Assembly: GCA_024362935.1 (NCBI GenBank)
Contig: JANCRA010000175.1
Location: 496,001-560,000, forward strand
Source: Setophaga petechia
Taxonomy: Eukaryota; Chordata; Aves; Passeriformes; Parulidae
Direction: 5' to 3'
DNA: 64,000 nucleotides
The first letter of the stretch is position 1, and each line of letters opens with the position of its first letter. Below, piece by piece: positions 21,900 through 34,428 of the stretch. The notes under the pieces are model-generated. The model was not told where the DNA came from. It did no database searches and was given only the letters and a program-made list of their open reading frames with translations. Made by a program: the position numbers and the translations under genes.

Positions 21900-24800
21900 G
21901 TAAGTGTTCCGCACAAGTTCTTGGAAGGTTTGGAGTGAAAGTTCCTCCTCACTCTGGTGGTTTCTCTGCAGATTTCAATCTGGTGGGGTTGGCATTCCTT
22001 GTGATGGGAAGAAAACAATTCCAGATTCTCTTTGTGTTCCTTTTCAGGGTAAATCTCTGTGCCTCAAGGAAACAAGATCAATTTTCTGTGAGCAACAATT
22101 GGAGTTGCCAATTGAAAGAAGCTTTTTATTTCAGAGTTGCTTTTTGTTTACTGACTCTATTACTGTTGGAAAGGGTTCTGTGTAGTGCTAATGAGAGCTG
22201 AAGTTCAGACAGAGATTGCAGATTCATATAAATTAGAGATAAATGCATGTTATATAAGCTCTTTTTTGGGCACAACATTTCATTATGTTAATGACAGTTT
22301 TATGAGCATAACCAAGATCTAATTTTGGGCAGAATTGACTTGCTATGTTTTTTTAAACTGTCTCCACATAGTTGCTGTTCATTAATTTTATATGAACCAA
22401 TGTGCTGAGAGGTGTGATTTGTCATTTAAAGTGAGAACTGTTTCCTCTAGCAAGAAATCTTCACTTACCAGTACCTCTTCCAGTCCATTTGGATCTGGTA
22501 GTTTGGATTCCTGAGTTGTCCTAGCATTAGACCAATAAAACATCAAATTTCTAGAGAGATTCTAATCTACAGAAATAGTTAGGAAAGATTAGGCAACTGT
22601 TAAAGTATTTCACTTTGGGCTAGAATTGCTTTGGATGCAACTCTCCAGTACCAAACTGATCATTTGCTAATATTGAAGTGTTACTCTGCCACCTGCATTT
22701 TAGAAGAGACATTAAAAAACCCCTTTAGATTTTTTTTCTGCTGGTATGTCAACAACTGAAGAAAAAACTACATGTATTTTTACTTGTGGTACAAAATCCA
22801 TCTTACAGTGTTGGAAAGTAGAACAAGATAGCATTTTTTATGAACCACTGGACATTTAAAATCTCATACTGTCCACAGTTTTATCTCTGCAAAACTCTTC
22901 TGTAGCAGAAGATGTAACTGTATCCATCTTTCTCTCCCTGTGAGGAAATAGAGTTACCAGTTACTCAAATAGTACTGACACAATGGATTCACATACTGGT
23001 GCTCTGAGGTGATTGCTCTTTATCACTTGATTGTGATTTATTCTGAATACCTCACCTGTGTTTTGTGGAAATTTATGAAGCTTTGGTTATGTTTCTGCCT
23101 TGCGTGCAGACAAGCATGTCCTGGGAAGTTACATTACATTATCCTCTGGAATTCTGAAAAGTTTCCTTAAAAATTCTTATTGTTCTTAAAATATATATGA
23201 GCACATCGTATTGTGAAACACATCTTAAAAGTAGAGATTTCAAGAATTCCTCTGGTTCTGGTTCAACATTTAAAGAAATCAGAAAATTGTTCCTGTCCTT
23301 TTCAGAATTTGATTTTAAATTGAATTTTCATATTTTTTCCTTTTCACTGTGGAAATCTGGGTAAATGAGAAGGTTGCAGAAGGGAAGGCTGATCAGTGAA
23401 GGGTTTGAGGCTCACTTTGCAGTATCTTTTGCATCTTAGACAAAATGTAATGTAGAGAGATGTAATGAGAGAGACATCTTGAGATAACTGCAGCTTCCTA
23501 AAGGATCATCATGATTTGTTGACTGTTACTCCAAATATAAAGGTCTGAGACTGATCACTTTAAAATTCTCATTTTCAGAAGTTCCTGAGTTGGATGTTAG
23601 CTTGTTTCTCCATATTGATTTTGTTAGGTGGCTGCTTTAATGCATCTTAATTAATTTTCACCCCACTATATGCAGAAGTAGTTTTTCAGGTTGGAATTTT
23701 ATTAGTACTTGATAAACACCATATTATATTATTTGACTTACAAATTTCAAATCAGAGCTTCATAATTAAAAGTTCAAATCACCTGTTAGTATGCTTTAAT
23801 TGTAATAAGAATTTGCTGCAGAAGTTATGCATGAATTTATGGCAAAAAAATGGAAATAATAAATATTGTGGGAATGTTAAAGACCAGACTGCAGTATTTG
23901 AATGGTCTGCTGTCTTGATCAAGTGTTGCACAGGAAGAAAATGACAGCTGCTTGAGCAATTTCTTATCTTCCTGCCTCTTGAGACAAATGCAATGCTGGC
24001 TGTAGACTTTTGCCTTAAGGCAGAAATCATCTCTAACTGAATTGGGAACTGACTGCTGTAATGTATTTCTCCAGAGGGTATGTGACCCAGAAATGTACCC
24101 AAAGTTGATGGCATTTTCTGCAAATGCTGAGTATTGGCAGCTTTCCTTTCAAACTTTGGGTGGGTTATTGTTGGTGAGCTTAACCTGACAAAGGGCTGAT
24201 ACAATCTTGCTTGGCTTTGTTTTTTAGCTTGGTTTTAGATAAAGAGTGAAGTGTGCAAGTTTGTGTATTTTGTCTTGTAAAAAAGAATGGGGGAAGGCAA
24301 AACCTTTATCTAGGAAACCAAAATAACACAATAACATCATTAAGTATTTTCAATCTAGAGTATATAAAGCTAAATACCTCAGAAAGATTTATATTTAGAT
24401 ATTTTAAGTGCCCAAAAGGAGAGATGATTAACTCAGGTAACCAGGCTCTCTGCAAGTTCTTTTCTCTTACAAGGACTTAATGATAAGGATGTAAAACAAA
24501 ATGCAATTTGATAGTGGACAATCTGTTTAAATCACTTGCAGATAATAATTTGACAAAAGCTGGCAAGTTTTCAGCACTAAACAATTTGTCTCTGAAAAAA
24601 ACCCTGTTGTCAGTATCTTCTTTCTAACTCATGGTTTTGTTAGACCCTGGCTTTTTTTAAAGGTGTAAGTGGATTACTAAATATTTATTGGCAATTAATG
24701 GCTGATACATGCTGTGACTGAAGCACCCTCATGTATAAATTCTTAATAGTTTAAGTACAGCAAATGTATACATTTACTTCCTCTATTTTATATCTGAAGG

Positions 24801-27281
24801 TAACAGCCTTTTGAGAGAATGTATAATGAAAAAGGAGAATTTACTGTGGCTATATGTGATGAGAATACAATCTTCTGATACTTTTTAAAGAGAATTTCTA
24901 CTGTTACTTAATTGGTTTTTTTAAGACCTTGCCATTTCAAAGTGTCTTACTTTTCTTTTGTCCTGTCTTAAGCTTTTATGTTCTTACAAGTTTGAAAATC
25001 AGCTTTTTATCATAAAAGCTTGTTTTACTGATGGCACTCTTTTAACTGGTCACATTCATGGTGCTGTAGAAATCTTATTTGTCTTAGAAATTTTGATGTA
25101 GAATAATTCAGGATTAGAGTCCATGGCTGGCTTTCTCTTCTGGGTGGCCTTTTACATGTTCCCTCATTGATGCAGAGGGACTTTTAGAACCAAATATATT
25201 GCAGGTGTGCACCTCTAAAACAGGTCACAGTATTGCTGTTCTGAAGCTGCCCTGACTACAATATTGTCACTTATTTTCATTGCAAAGATGACACTGTAGT
25301 TATTAACATGCATGATAATCCAGTTCACAGGAGGAATATAAGAGAGATGAAGAAGCTTTCTGTCCATGAAATTTTCAATGAAACTTTATTATGTAGAGCT
25401 TGGTTTTTATTTGGTGGGTTACTGATGTGATGATGTGATTTATTTGACTCAAGGAACTGATGTGTACTTGGAACTTGCATTATTAAGCACGAAGTAAGAC
25501 ACTTAAATCCATTTTCTCAAAATCATTTTGGGGTAAAGAAGCATAGAAAATACAAACACTTAAGAATAATAGAAATAATTCACACACTTTTGAAAAATTG
25601 TACCCTTTCTTCTCAGTCTGCTGAATGCTTTCCACACCCTTTCTTCTCAGTCTGCTGAATGTTTTCCACTGGAAATCCTGGAGAAGTTTGTTGCATAAAC
25701 CTGAAAGCAATGATTTGTTGGTTTTTTTCCCCTTCTTTCCATCCTCCCTCCTTTCCTCCCTCAGAAATATTGATAAAATATTGATATGCTTGCATCACTG
25801 AGCACCTGCAGCAAAAGCTGGAGTGTCCTGGATTGCCACTTAGAGTGAGAGCTCATTGCAGTGAGAGGATTCCCTAATTGGCAGTGCCCAGGGAGCAGGG
25901 ACAGAACACAGGGTACAGATGGATGCTGAGGTGGGGCACAGGACACAGGGTACAGGTGGATGCTGAGATGGGGCACAGGACACAGGGTACAGGTGGATGC
26001 TGAGATGGGGCACAGGACACAGGGTACAGGTGGATGCTGAGATGGAGGAAGGACAGAACACAGGGTACAGATGGATGCTGAGGTGGGGCACAGGACACAG
26101 GGTACAGATGGATGCTGAGATGGGGCAGGGACAGGACACAGGGTGCAGATGGATGCTGAGATGGGGCAGGACACAGGGTGCAGATGGATGCTGAGATGGG
26201 ACAGGACAGAACACAGGGTACAGGTGGATGCTGAGATGGAGGAAGGACAGAACACAGGTACAGATGGATGCTGAGATGGGGCACAGGACACAGGGTGCAG
26301 ATGGATGCTGACCAACAATCAGCCCCAGGAGTGCAGCAAAGTGCAATTTGTAGTTCATTTTGAAATCATGGATACAGAAATAGAAAGTGCTGCTGCTGTA
26401 AATGAAGGCAGCAAAAGTTTGAATCAGCGTTTGTGCAGATTTTGGAGTAATATATAGTTGATAACCAGTTCCTATTCTTAGTTTCCATTTTAGTGTGTTG
26501 TTTAATAAATTGCTGCTCTCAAGTAAGGCTTAAAAATGTGAATATTTTCATTCTGGCTTTTCAGCTAATGTAATGTAGTTACAGGGGGTTTTTTTGTATA
26601 TTTTAATACTTTTCTATGAAATATTTGTAATACCATGCAAATATGTTCTTAATAGTGATTATTTTTTAGTTAAAGTACTTTTAGTGTAGAATTGATGGAC
26701 TTTATTTTACACCTTAAGTCAAAACTCAAACATTTTTCTATTGTACAAGAAACACTTCACTATAAAAATCCTTTTCTAAAAGGAAAAGGCCTTTATAATG
26801 CCTGCTGGTTTTATACTGGTTGTAAAATCTCAGATGGGTGTTAGCTGTGCTTTACTCATTATAAATTGAAGGTTAATGTGTGATACATGCAGCTTGTGGT
26901 TCTGGGGTAGAAGTTGTTTGCTAATAGTCCAACAACATGGAATGACAACTTGTACATAGAAAGAAATGTGTAATAAATAGTGTGGAGTCTTTCACCTGTC
27001 TGTTTAGCATTATTGAAACTGAAATGAGTGGATGTGGTTGCATTTTTGGAAATAGCTGTTTAATTCACAGGAGTGTGTTTTGAGCAGCCTTGCATTGTGC
27101 TTCTCTAGGAAAAAATTCTGCCTCTCAGTAAAAATGATGTTTGCAGCTCTCTGACAAGGTAGTGCTGCTGACAGAAGGATAAATGATTTCCTAATGACAC
27201 TTCACACCTATTTACATGCTTGGATGTGTTTGAATGCTTTCAGTGTGTTGAACACTAAGGATCTCTTTTCCTTTTTTCCAG
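21900..27281 (+). other. AEBP2: AEBP2 intron 4
   Basis: A 5.4-kb AT-rich intron containing the 37-bp minisatellite at 25,893-26,310. Just before it, at about 25,602-25,660, a 34-bp unit (ccctttcttctcagtctgct) is repeated twice. No other structure was recognised. Confidence 0.85.
25893..26310. repeat. 37-bp G-rich minisatellite, about 11 copies
   Basis: The unit reads acacagggtacaggtggatg ctgagatggggcacagg on the + strand and varies from 35 to 41 bases, with variants such as gatggaggaaggacagaac. GGGG and GGG runs in most units give quadruplex potential on the + strand. Because the period is not a multiple of three and stop codons are rare on the complementary strand, three overlapping minus-strand reading frames spelling HLSIHLYPVSCA-like repeats stay open. 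These are artefacts, not genes. Confidence 0.95.
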
Positions 27282-27406
27282 CAAGACCTCATGACTTCTT
27301 TGATGCACAAACACTGGATGCTATCAGACATCGAGCCATCTGCTTTAACCTCTCAGCACATATAGAAAGTTTAGGAAAAGGCCACAGTGTTGTATTTCAT
27401 AGTACT
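27282..27406 (+). CDS. AEBP2: AEBP2 coding exon 5 (start of C-terminal domain)
   Basis: The exon is 125 nt. With the base carried over from exon 4 it encodes [15 protein letters not shown] through [11 protein letters not shown], 42 codons ending in phase 0. The acceptor is a strong ttttccttttttccag and the donor is ACT followed by gtaagt. This is the beginning of the conserved C-terminal domain that packs against SUZ12 and RBBP4/7 in PRC2 structures. It appears identical to the mammalian sequence as I remember it. Confidence 0.95.
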
Positions 27407-29001
27407 GTAAGTATTTCTATGATGAATTCTGTTTCTTTACCTTTGTGTCTAAAAAATCCAGTCTTTCAGAAAGATTTCTGTTTTCTTCTTACTGCTGTAG
27501 ACATTTAATCAGAAATAAGCAATAGTGGCTCTTTGGCATTGTTGAGCTGTCCACTGTTGTTAGTAAATGAATTTTTAAGGGGTATTGGTGGTTGTTTTTC
27601 CAGCTCACAGATTGAGGGGGTTGCAGAATTTCCTGGTTCAGTTGGGGAATGTCTAACAGCAACTTTGTGTTGCAGAAGAAAATTGGCTCTATCTTCTAAA
27701 TAAGAACACAGTTCAGATGGTATTGCCATGGTCATGAGTGACTGCTCATTTATCACAAGGAATATTTTTGGTGTATAATTGAATATGTAAAGATCGTGAT
27801 CTGAAATATGTGTCTATTCCCTTTTTTCCTCCAGTTTAAAAAATATAATTCTGAATAAATTTATTCCCATACCCATTTTTTTCTTTTAATAATCTTAGCA
27901 CCAAAATATTGGGGAATTGCTGGAAGGAGGCAAGAACCAAGTGGGGAACTTGTGTTTGGATAGGAGAGACATCAGTATTAATTTAGAAGAGTTCAAAGCA
28001 GGGATAAAATACTGAATTGGGGTAGAAGGATTAGAAGTTTAAAAGCTTGAATAACCTCAGATTTTCCTAAGTATGTTGGGAGATGAAGGCATGTAAAGGT
28101 GGAGACTTGGCTGAAGAAAAGAAATAAGAGATGGGGCAAAGTGGGGAGGGATGGTTTTAAATTGGTAGAACAGTCCAGACCAGGAGTGCTGCCTGCCATG
28201 TCTTCAGCTACAGCTTGATCTTGGTATGGGATTCAAACTCTTGAACTCCCAGTCTCTTTCCATAAATAAAAGATGATTTTGTGTGCATGAAGCTTGTTTC
28301 ACCTTGTTCTGCTAGGCTGATGATTGTTCTGAATACCTGTAGCCTCTGTTGAAGATCTTTTCCAAATTATCTCTGCTGAACTAAGGATCAGATATTTCAG
28401 TGATTGAAAAATGTAACTTACAGGTTACCCTGTCATGCCACCCCCAACCTTTTAAGTAGCTGGAATTAATTCTCTAAAACATTTGAACTGTTCTCTGATT
28501 TTAGCTTTTTTTAGGAATTTCAGTTCAGTGGCCACATGTATTTTAACTAGTTACAGTTTCAGTATATTGAAACCTTGTAAGGCAGGAAGTTAATCCAGTG
28601 AGATGCCTGCAATGCACACAATTTACAGTGTGAAATTGTTTTCTTTTTCCAGAAGAGGTCAGCAGAACTCCATGTCTGATTTGAGACCACTTTGATGCAC
28701 GTTTGCTTGGAATTTCTATTTTGTTTCTGGGACAGTGCAGGAAATGTAGAGAGTGTAGTAAGAATATTTCCAAATAAAGCTGGATTAAGTGGACATCTTC
28801 TGGCTTAAAAACCTAAATGGACTTAAGTTCTTTGCAAAACAATTTTAAGTCTTCAGAGCATATTTATTGCAGACACACAACTTTCAAGGAGTGTAACAGT
28901 TTGCTTTCTATGAATGTTCAGTAGGACATGAAGAACAACAACTTCTGAGGAAAAAAAAAATCTGTAATTTGATTTTAATTATGATTTTGCAATTATTATA
29001 G
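27407..29001 (+). other. AEBP2: AEBP2 intron 5
   Basis: A 1.6-kb AT-rich intron between good consensus junctions. No repeat family or other feature was recognised. Confidence 0.85.
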
Positions 29002-29069
29002 GTAATAGCTAAAAGGAAAGAAGATTCTGGCAAAATAAAACTCTTGCTTCATTGGACACCAGAGGACAT
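29002..29069 (+). CDS. AEBP2: AEBP2 coding exon 6
   Basis: The exon is 68 nt and encodes VIAKRKEDSGKIKLLLHW plus TPED and two bases of an Ile codon (phase 2). The acceptor is aattattatag, with a weak pyrimidine tract; the donor is GACAT followed by gtgagt. The Ile codon is completed by the first base of exon 7, which confirms the join. The segment is part of the conserved C-terminal domain. Confidence 0.95.
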
Positions 29070-30564
29070 GTGAGTACATTGCTAGTGATGCATTTTAAAT
29101 GGGGAAGGATTTACAGTGGGATCACTGAACTGCTACTGAATTATTTTGTGCCTGTGAATATTTGAGTTTAAGTTAATATTTTAAAAATGCTTTTCAAAAA
29201 GTAATTTAGATGTTTGGAAATTAATAAGTTTATTGATTTTTGCTTTTACTTTCAAGTCTTTGGGCTCTGATACCAGTTCAGTTAAATTTCCATCTGTATT
29301 TTTAATGCATTTTGTCACAAGTTTCAATTCATCATGAGAGAAGAAAGCTAAAATATCCTTATAAAATAGGTGGTTTTTGGATTCCTTTTAGGGCTGATGG
29401 TAGTATTACATCTATCAGCATTCTGATGATATTCTGATATTGATTTGATGCCAGTAAATCAGCTTACTGACTTGTCTTTCTGTATCTTTCAATCTCCACA
29501 TGTGGAAAGTTTTTTTTTTTTTGCTGTTTGTATCTTGAGCATGCAGTTGCTGCTGAAAATGTCTTCCCAATATTGGTTGTTCAAAAACTGATTTTTGGCT
29601 TTATTTAAAAAACTTCTATGCTGTTTTTCCACCTTTCATGATCCATGAGACTTAGTGAATAAATGAATTGCCTGCTGGGTTGTTCTCCCTCCTCCTTTGC
29701 CCTGTTGTTTTTAATTTTTTTCTTCCTCCTTCATCTGAAAGGTTTAATTGGAGAAACTCCTTTTCCTGCTGGGTTAGAGGTTCTGGGTTTTATTTCATGT
29801 TTTGAATAGCTTACCCTAAAAATTGAATTTGAGTTGCAGCTAACTTTCATGCAAAGTGAAATCTTTGCAAAATACAGATTCAGTGAAACAATTTGCAAAA
29901 GTCTGTGAAGTTTGGCTTTGCAGAGAAAGAGCCATTACATTTAGTTTTAACTGTTGGGCCTCTCAATTCAAAACCTGTTTCAAAGACACCTTAATTGCAA
30001 ATTCCTCCCCCAACCTGAAGTTAATCTCTGGCTTCTAGGACACGTAGAAAATTTTTAAAACCCCACCAAAAACCCAAAGAGGATAATCAAACAATTAACT
30101 TGAGCAAAGTTGGAGCATTTTGTCTTTGGAACCTTTGAGCTTGGAGCAAGGAAATGAGTGTAACTCAAAGCTCAGTGCCTGCAGTGCATCCTGTCCTTTT
30201 ATTGAACAGAATCAAAGAATTTCTGCCAGTGAAATAAATTCTTTTCAAAGGTCTGGTTGTTTTTTTTGTTACCCATTTTCACATTAAATTGTTACAGTGG
30301 AGAATGTAGTGCCATCGTCATTGTACACTCAGAATATATTTCTGGAATGATCTAAATTCTCTCCAGTGTCTTTCCAAAATGAGAACCTGAAAAACTTCAA
30401 GTATGATGTGTAAAGATTGGCTGCCTATCCTCACTCTGGTGAAGATGCTTTTTAACCAGGGAAATGGGAATTTGCTTCATATGTACTAGTTTACCACATA
30501 ATGTTATGGTAAGAAAACCAGTTGATATTTTTTGAATATTTTTATTTTATTTATTTATTCATAG
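29070..30564 (+). other. AEBP2: AEBP2 intron 6
   Basis: A 1.5-kb AT-rich intron. It has a short T-run at about 29,510 and a TTTA-rich tract just before the exon 7 acceptor. Nothing else was recognised. Confidence 0.85.
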
Positions 30565-30678
30565 TCTGCCTGATGTGTGGGTAAATGAAAGTGAACGACA
30601 TCAGTTAAAAACTAAAGTAGTTCATTTATCAAAACTACCAAAAGATACTGCCTTGCTTCTGGACCCAAACATTTACAG
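30565..30678 (+). CDS. AEBP2: AEBP2 coding exon 7
   Basis: The exon is 114 nt. The first base completes Ile, then it encodes [17 protein letters not shown] and [20 protein letters not shown], ending with two bases of an Arg codon. The acceptor (ttatttattcatag) follows a TTTA-rich tract rather than a C/T tract; the donor is TACAG followed by gtaaca. The encoded protein matches vertebrate AEBP2 without visible change. Confidence 0.95.
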
Positions 30679-32313
30679 GTAACATCTTCATTTTGCAACT
30701 TTCTTTACTTGAATGTAATCTTAAGCCTCACTTAACTTTTTGACGTTGGAAAATCAGGATTGCTAATATATTATACACCAGATCAGGGAGCCTTGGCACT
30801 GTACACGTCCAGGAGTTAAGTTCTGAGGTCTTAAGTTATTTCAGAATTACTTCTTGAACTAAACTCTAGTGACTGAGAAACGGGGAATGTGTGTATTTAC
30901 CAAGTGTATTTTACTTTTTTGTGCTTGGTGTACAGAAATTCTAGTAAAGGAAGTACATACAGTGGAATCCTGAAAGATCACTTCTGTTAAGATCACATAC
31001 TGGTTTGTATACCAATTTTTTTAAAGTCCAAATTTATCTTTCCATATTATATTCAGCTGTAATACATGCAGTATTACCTTGAAACTTGTACTTGTGTTCA
31101 AGTACTGTCATTTTTTATTACAAGATTCTTTATAGGGGGACAGAAGGGAACGATTCATGTTACTTGTCTTTAAGCTACTTTCACATTTCTGTTTTTAGGC
31201 CCTCAGATTGGCTTCTAATCCATCTGGTTTCTAATAATTTCCTGATTCTCCCCCCACCCCTTTATTACTGCTCTCCCATGATTGTCAGTACCCACAGTTC
31301 TGTGTGTACAGTTTTTAAAGGTAATCTGAAATGCTTAATTCATTTTGAAATTTTGAGCATCCATTGATCCATATGTGATTATATTAAAAATCCATGAAAA
31401 TGGCTCATGGAAAGAAAGTTTGTCATAACAGAAGTTCAGTGTTCCGATGTTTCTTCCTTAACATTGACCAAGAGTCTCAAGGAGAAAATAAAACACTAAT
31501 CTGAGGTTTTTCAATGCAATAAGCCTTTCAGTTCACCTTTAATACTCAGTGTATTTCACTAATCAAATTAATGAAAACTTGCTTTATGATATGAAAACCA
31601 ATCCTACTGTATTTGCTATCTTTGTAAATGTGTTTTAAGTACTTCCCTTAGCCTTTGAATCATTGCTATTAATGGTCAAATCATAAAAATGTTATGGTGA
31701 GATTGGATTGTGTGTTTTAAAACTGCTTAACACAGTGACTTTTATAATCTAATAGAGGTGTTAATAATTTTATATTGATTACCTTTGCTGAGCTTGATAG
31801 ATTAGTTTGCTTTGAAAAGAAAAAAACAGCCTTTTAAAATAAAAATTGAATGATCTCTGGATTAAACTCTTGGAGAAAAATTAGCAGACCTTTCTATCTC
31901 TCCCAAATAAAATTAAGGTCCCCACATGTAATGTTGTGCTCTATTTTTAGCAGTATGGATCAGTCTGTGATTGAAATGAGCTTTTGGGACCAGCTGAGGG
32001 AGCTTAATGATGTAAATTTTAAAACCAAAACTTCAAAAGCTAAAACCTCTTTTCAAGAGGAAAGGGTAGTTAAAGAAATTCAGTGGCAGCTATTAATGTC
32101 ATGCTTTAATAGAAAGTCTGCAATAATTATCTGAAATGTACACTTTAGTGAGATCATCTGAAATGGCTCTTGGTTTAATCAAAAGAAAGTAGATTTTGTG
32201 TAGTCATGATTTCATAGTGCATTCAGCTGACCAGTGTGTACATCACAGGGTGTTAATGTAAAGCTGTACCATCACAGGGTGTTAATGTAAAGCTGTACCA
32301 TCTTCTTTTCCAG
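30679..32313 (+). other. AEBP2: AEBP2 intron 7
   Basis: A 1.6-kb AT-rich intron. A 29-bp perfect tandem duplication lies 16 bases from its 3' end and contains a branchpoint-like motif. No other feature was recognised. Confidence 0.85.
32241..32298 (+). repeat. Perfect 29-bp tandem duplication at the exon 8 acceptor
   Basis: Two identical copies (32241-32269 and 32270-32298) of a unit beginning catcacagggtgttaatgta lie just upstream of the pyrimidine tract tcttcttttccag. Each has a ttaat motif compatible with a branchpoint, at roughly 30 and 59 bases before the AG. Confidence 0.9.
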
Positions 32314-32344
32314 AACCATGCCCCAGAAGAGGTTGAAGAGGTAA
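32314..32344 (+). CDS. AEBP2: AEBP2 terminal coding exon 8 with stop codon
   Basis: After completing the split Arg codon, the exon encodes TMPQKRLKR and stops at TAA (32342-32344). This is the C-terminus of the shorter-tailed vertebrate isoform as I remember it. The acceptor is tcttcttttccag. Just before the acceptor lies a perfect 29-bp tandem duplication (32241-32298). The last codon and stop form AAGAG followed by gtaaaa, itself a donor-like sequence; mammals also have an isoform extended after KR, so this may be a used alternative donor. That last point is inference. Confidence 0.93.
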
Positions 32345-32397
32345 AAACCAAGCAAGTGGGGACACCTGCAGTCTTAGTCACTGACAATGGATTTAGA

Positions 32398-32403
32398 AAT
32401 AAA
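32398..32403 (+). promoter_or_regulatory. AEBP2: Proximal polyadenylation signal AATAAA
   Basis: A canonical hexamer lies 54 nt after the stop codon and is followed within 30 nt by a long T-rich tract, which could act as the downstream U-rich element. Use would give a very short 3' UTR. Confidence 0.5.
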
Positions 32404-32425
32404 GTTGCACATTAGTCAAATCCCA

Positions 32426-32500
32426 TCTTTTTTTTTTTTTTTTCTTTTCTTTTCTTTTTTTTTTTTTGGTTTCTTTTTTTTTTTCCTTTTTTTTTTTTAG
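32426..32500 (+). repeat. T-rich tract ending in an acceptor-like AG
   Basis: About 75 bases are nearly all T with a few C and G (cttttcttttc, ggtttc), ending ttttttttag at 32,500. It lies in the 3' UTR after the proximal polyadenylation signal. It could be a slippage-grown T tract, a U-rich processing element, or the pyrimidine tract of a small alternative intron. Confidence 0.85.
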
Positions 32501-34422
32501 AGAAATATTTATGCTTAGTGTAAACATTCTGTGAATGAAGTTGATGCTTCCGTGGAATATATTAATATATTACTGTATATCCACATTTTCATGGAATGGT
32601 ACAGTGGGAGACTGAGCAAACACTCTTCTGGCAACTTAGTGGAACAACTAAAAGGCTTTGCATGCTTGCTTCTTTAAGCTGCTTTTTTCTTTAGTGAATA
32701 CAGTAGTCTATATTTGATGAAAAGAAAAAGTAACCATCACCATTTCCTCCCGATTCCCAGGAGAACTGTTAAACAAGCTCTTGGGCTTCCTGTCAGTGTT
32801 AACTAAACCCAACACATGCCAGACAATAGAACAGCTACCAAGGGATGATCCTGTTGCCCTTTGAGTATGGTGGATAGTAATCATTGTCATTTGTGATCTT
32901 GTGTCCTTTTGCAGCTCCCTAAAATATGTTGGATTATGGTGTTGAATCAAACGTTGATGGAATGCTTGTCTTTTCCAGTCAACTCTGAATACATAGTAAG
33001 GTGGCAGGATGTTCAGAGTGTTGCAGTCTGTCTGACCCCTTTGCAGGAGTAGTGTGCTGTGTTCAGGTCTGCTTTGGTGTGATCCGTATCAATGGACGGC
33101 TTTGGGAAACCTCAGTGTGAGCAGTCAGTGTTACTGGTGATTTCTTTTGCTTTTTTGACCCTCTAGGATCCCCATTCACTTGTAAAGTATACTTTATTTG
33201 GCCTAATGTTTTCTAGATGTAAAGAAAATGGTATTTTTTAAAAAAAAAATTAATCTAGAAATTCAATCCTTTATGCACCAAAGTTGGCTTTGAAAAGGAA
33301 AGTAAAATCATTTTCTTGCTTAATAAGCAAGGAGCCGTGGATTTTTTTTAACTGACAAATAGAGATGCGTCTAACCTGTTAGTCTTTGTATGGAGACAAA
33401 AATGTTGCATATAGAGAATAGGACATTGCTTGTAAATATTTCAGCAGATTTGTAATATATTTTTATATTATGAAATGTACTGTAGATGTTTTTCTAGAGG
33501 CATGAAAGTTAAAATGTATATATTACGGTAGAAATAATATTGAAGGATATTGTAATTCACTAGTGCTGCCAGAAGAATTGTTTAAAAAAAGCACCTTCCT
33601 TAACAGTAAAAAAACCTTCTTTTACATACCTAAGGGACTATATACTACTGTTAGTATCTGTTGTAAGAACAAAAATACATTGAACATCCTTCCCAGAAAT
33701 CTTAGAGGGATGAATAGTACCCATAATTAATTCATGGCACTCCTTTCTAATAGTGAACACAGAATTAGTTTTTTCCTTGCTGTCGGAAGGAACTAATATG
33801 TAAAATTTGTATGGATATATGCAGTCAAACTGCAGAGTTAGTCCTCCTTATTGGGGAGGAATTTACTACAGTGAAACTAATAACCAGCAGTTTTTACACT
33901 AAATTTTTATTAAATAGATTAAGACTTAAAGTAACCCTTTGGTTGCAGAAGTGAGCATATCCTAATGTAATACAAATGCGTTCTGCATTGGTACTGACAC
34001 AAGTCTTGCTTAGCTCCAGTGGGTTAAAAATGTTACTTATATACACAAAAAAATAATCTTATCAAGGATATGAAGTGCAGATTAAAAGCACCACTAATAT
34101 AAGATGTTCTGGAATGGTTGTTTAATAAGGGTATTATTCATAAAATCTGTAGTGACGTGACTTTATTTTTGGAAGAAATGCAGTGTTTTGGTTTTTTTTT
34201 TTTTTTTTTTGCTTGAGCACTTCACCTACTGCTTTTTCTGTACCTATAAAGTAATCCGTAATCTTTGTTTCTTTTTTTTTTGAATTTGTTATAAAATTGC
34301 CAAATAGAAGTGTTTCAGATATAGTTTGTATTTGTATTTTTTTAATTTTATTGCTTCATGAGTTTCTTGTAAGTCATTTATAATTGACAGATGATTGTAG
34401 ACCTTGCCTGAGTATTTTTTCT

Positions 34423-34428
34423 AATAAA
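34423..34428 (+). promoter_or_regulatory. AEBP2: Distal polyadenylation signal AATAAA
   Basis: A canonical hexamer in the context ctaataaaac sits about 2.08 kb after the stop codon. I take it as the main distal end of AEBP2 because sequence character changes soon after. Unproven without transcripts. Confidence 0.5.

Noticed and set aside
25761..26358. Three overlapping minus-strand frames of 136-185 codons rich in H, S, P, C and V.
   Set aside because: All are translations of the 37-bp minisatellite in its three frames.
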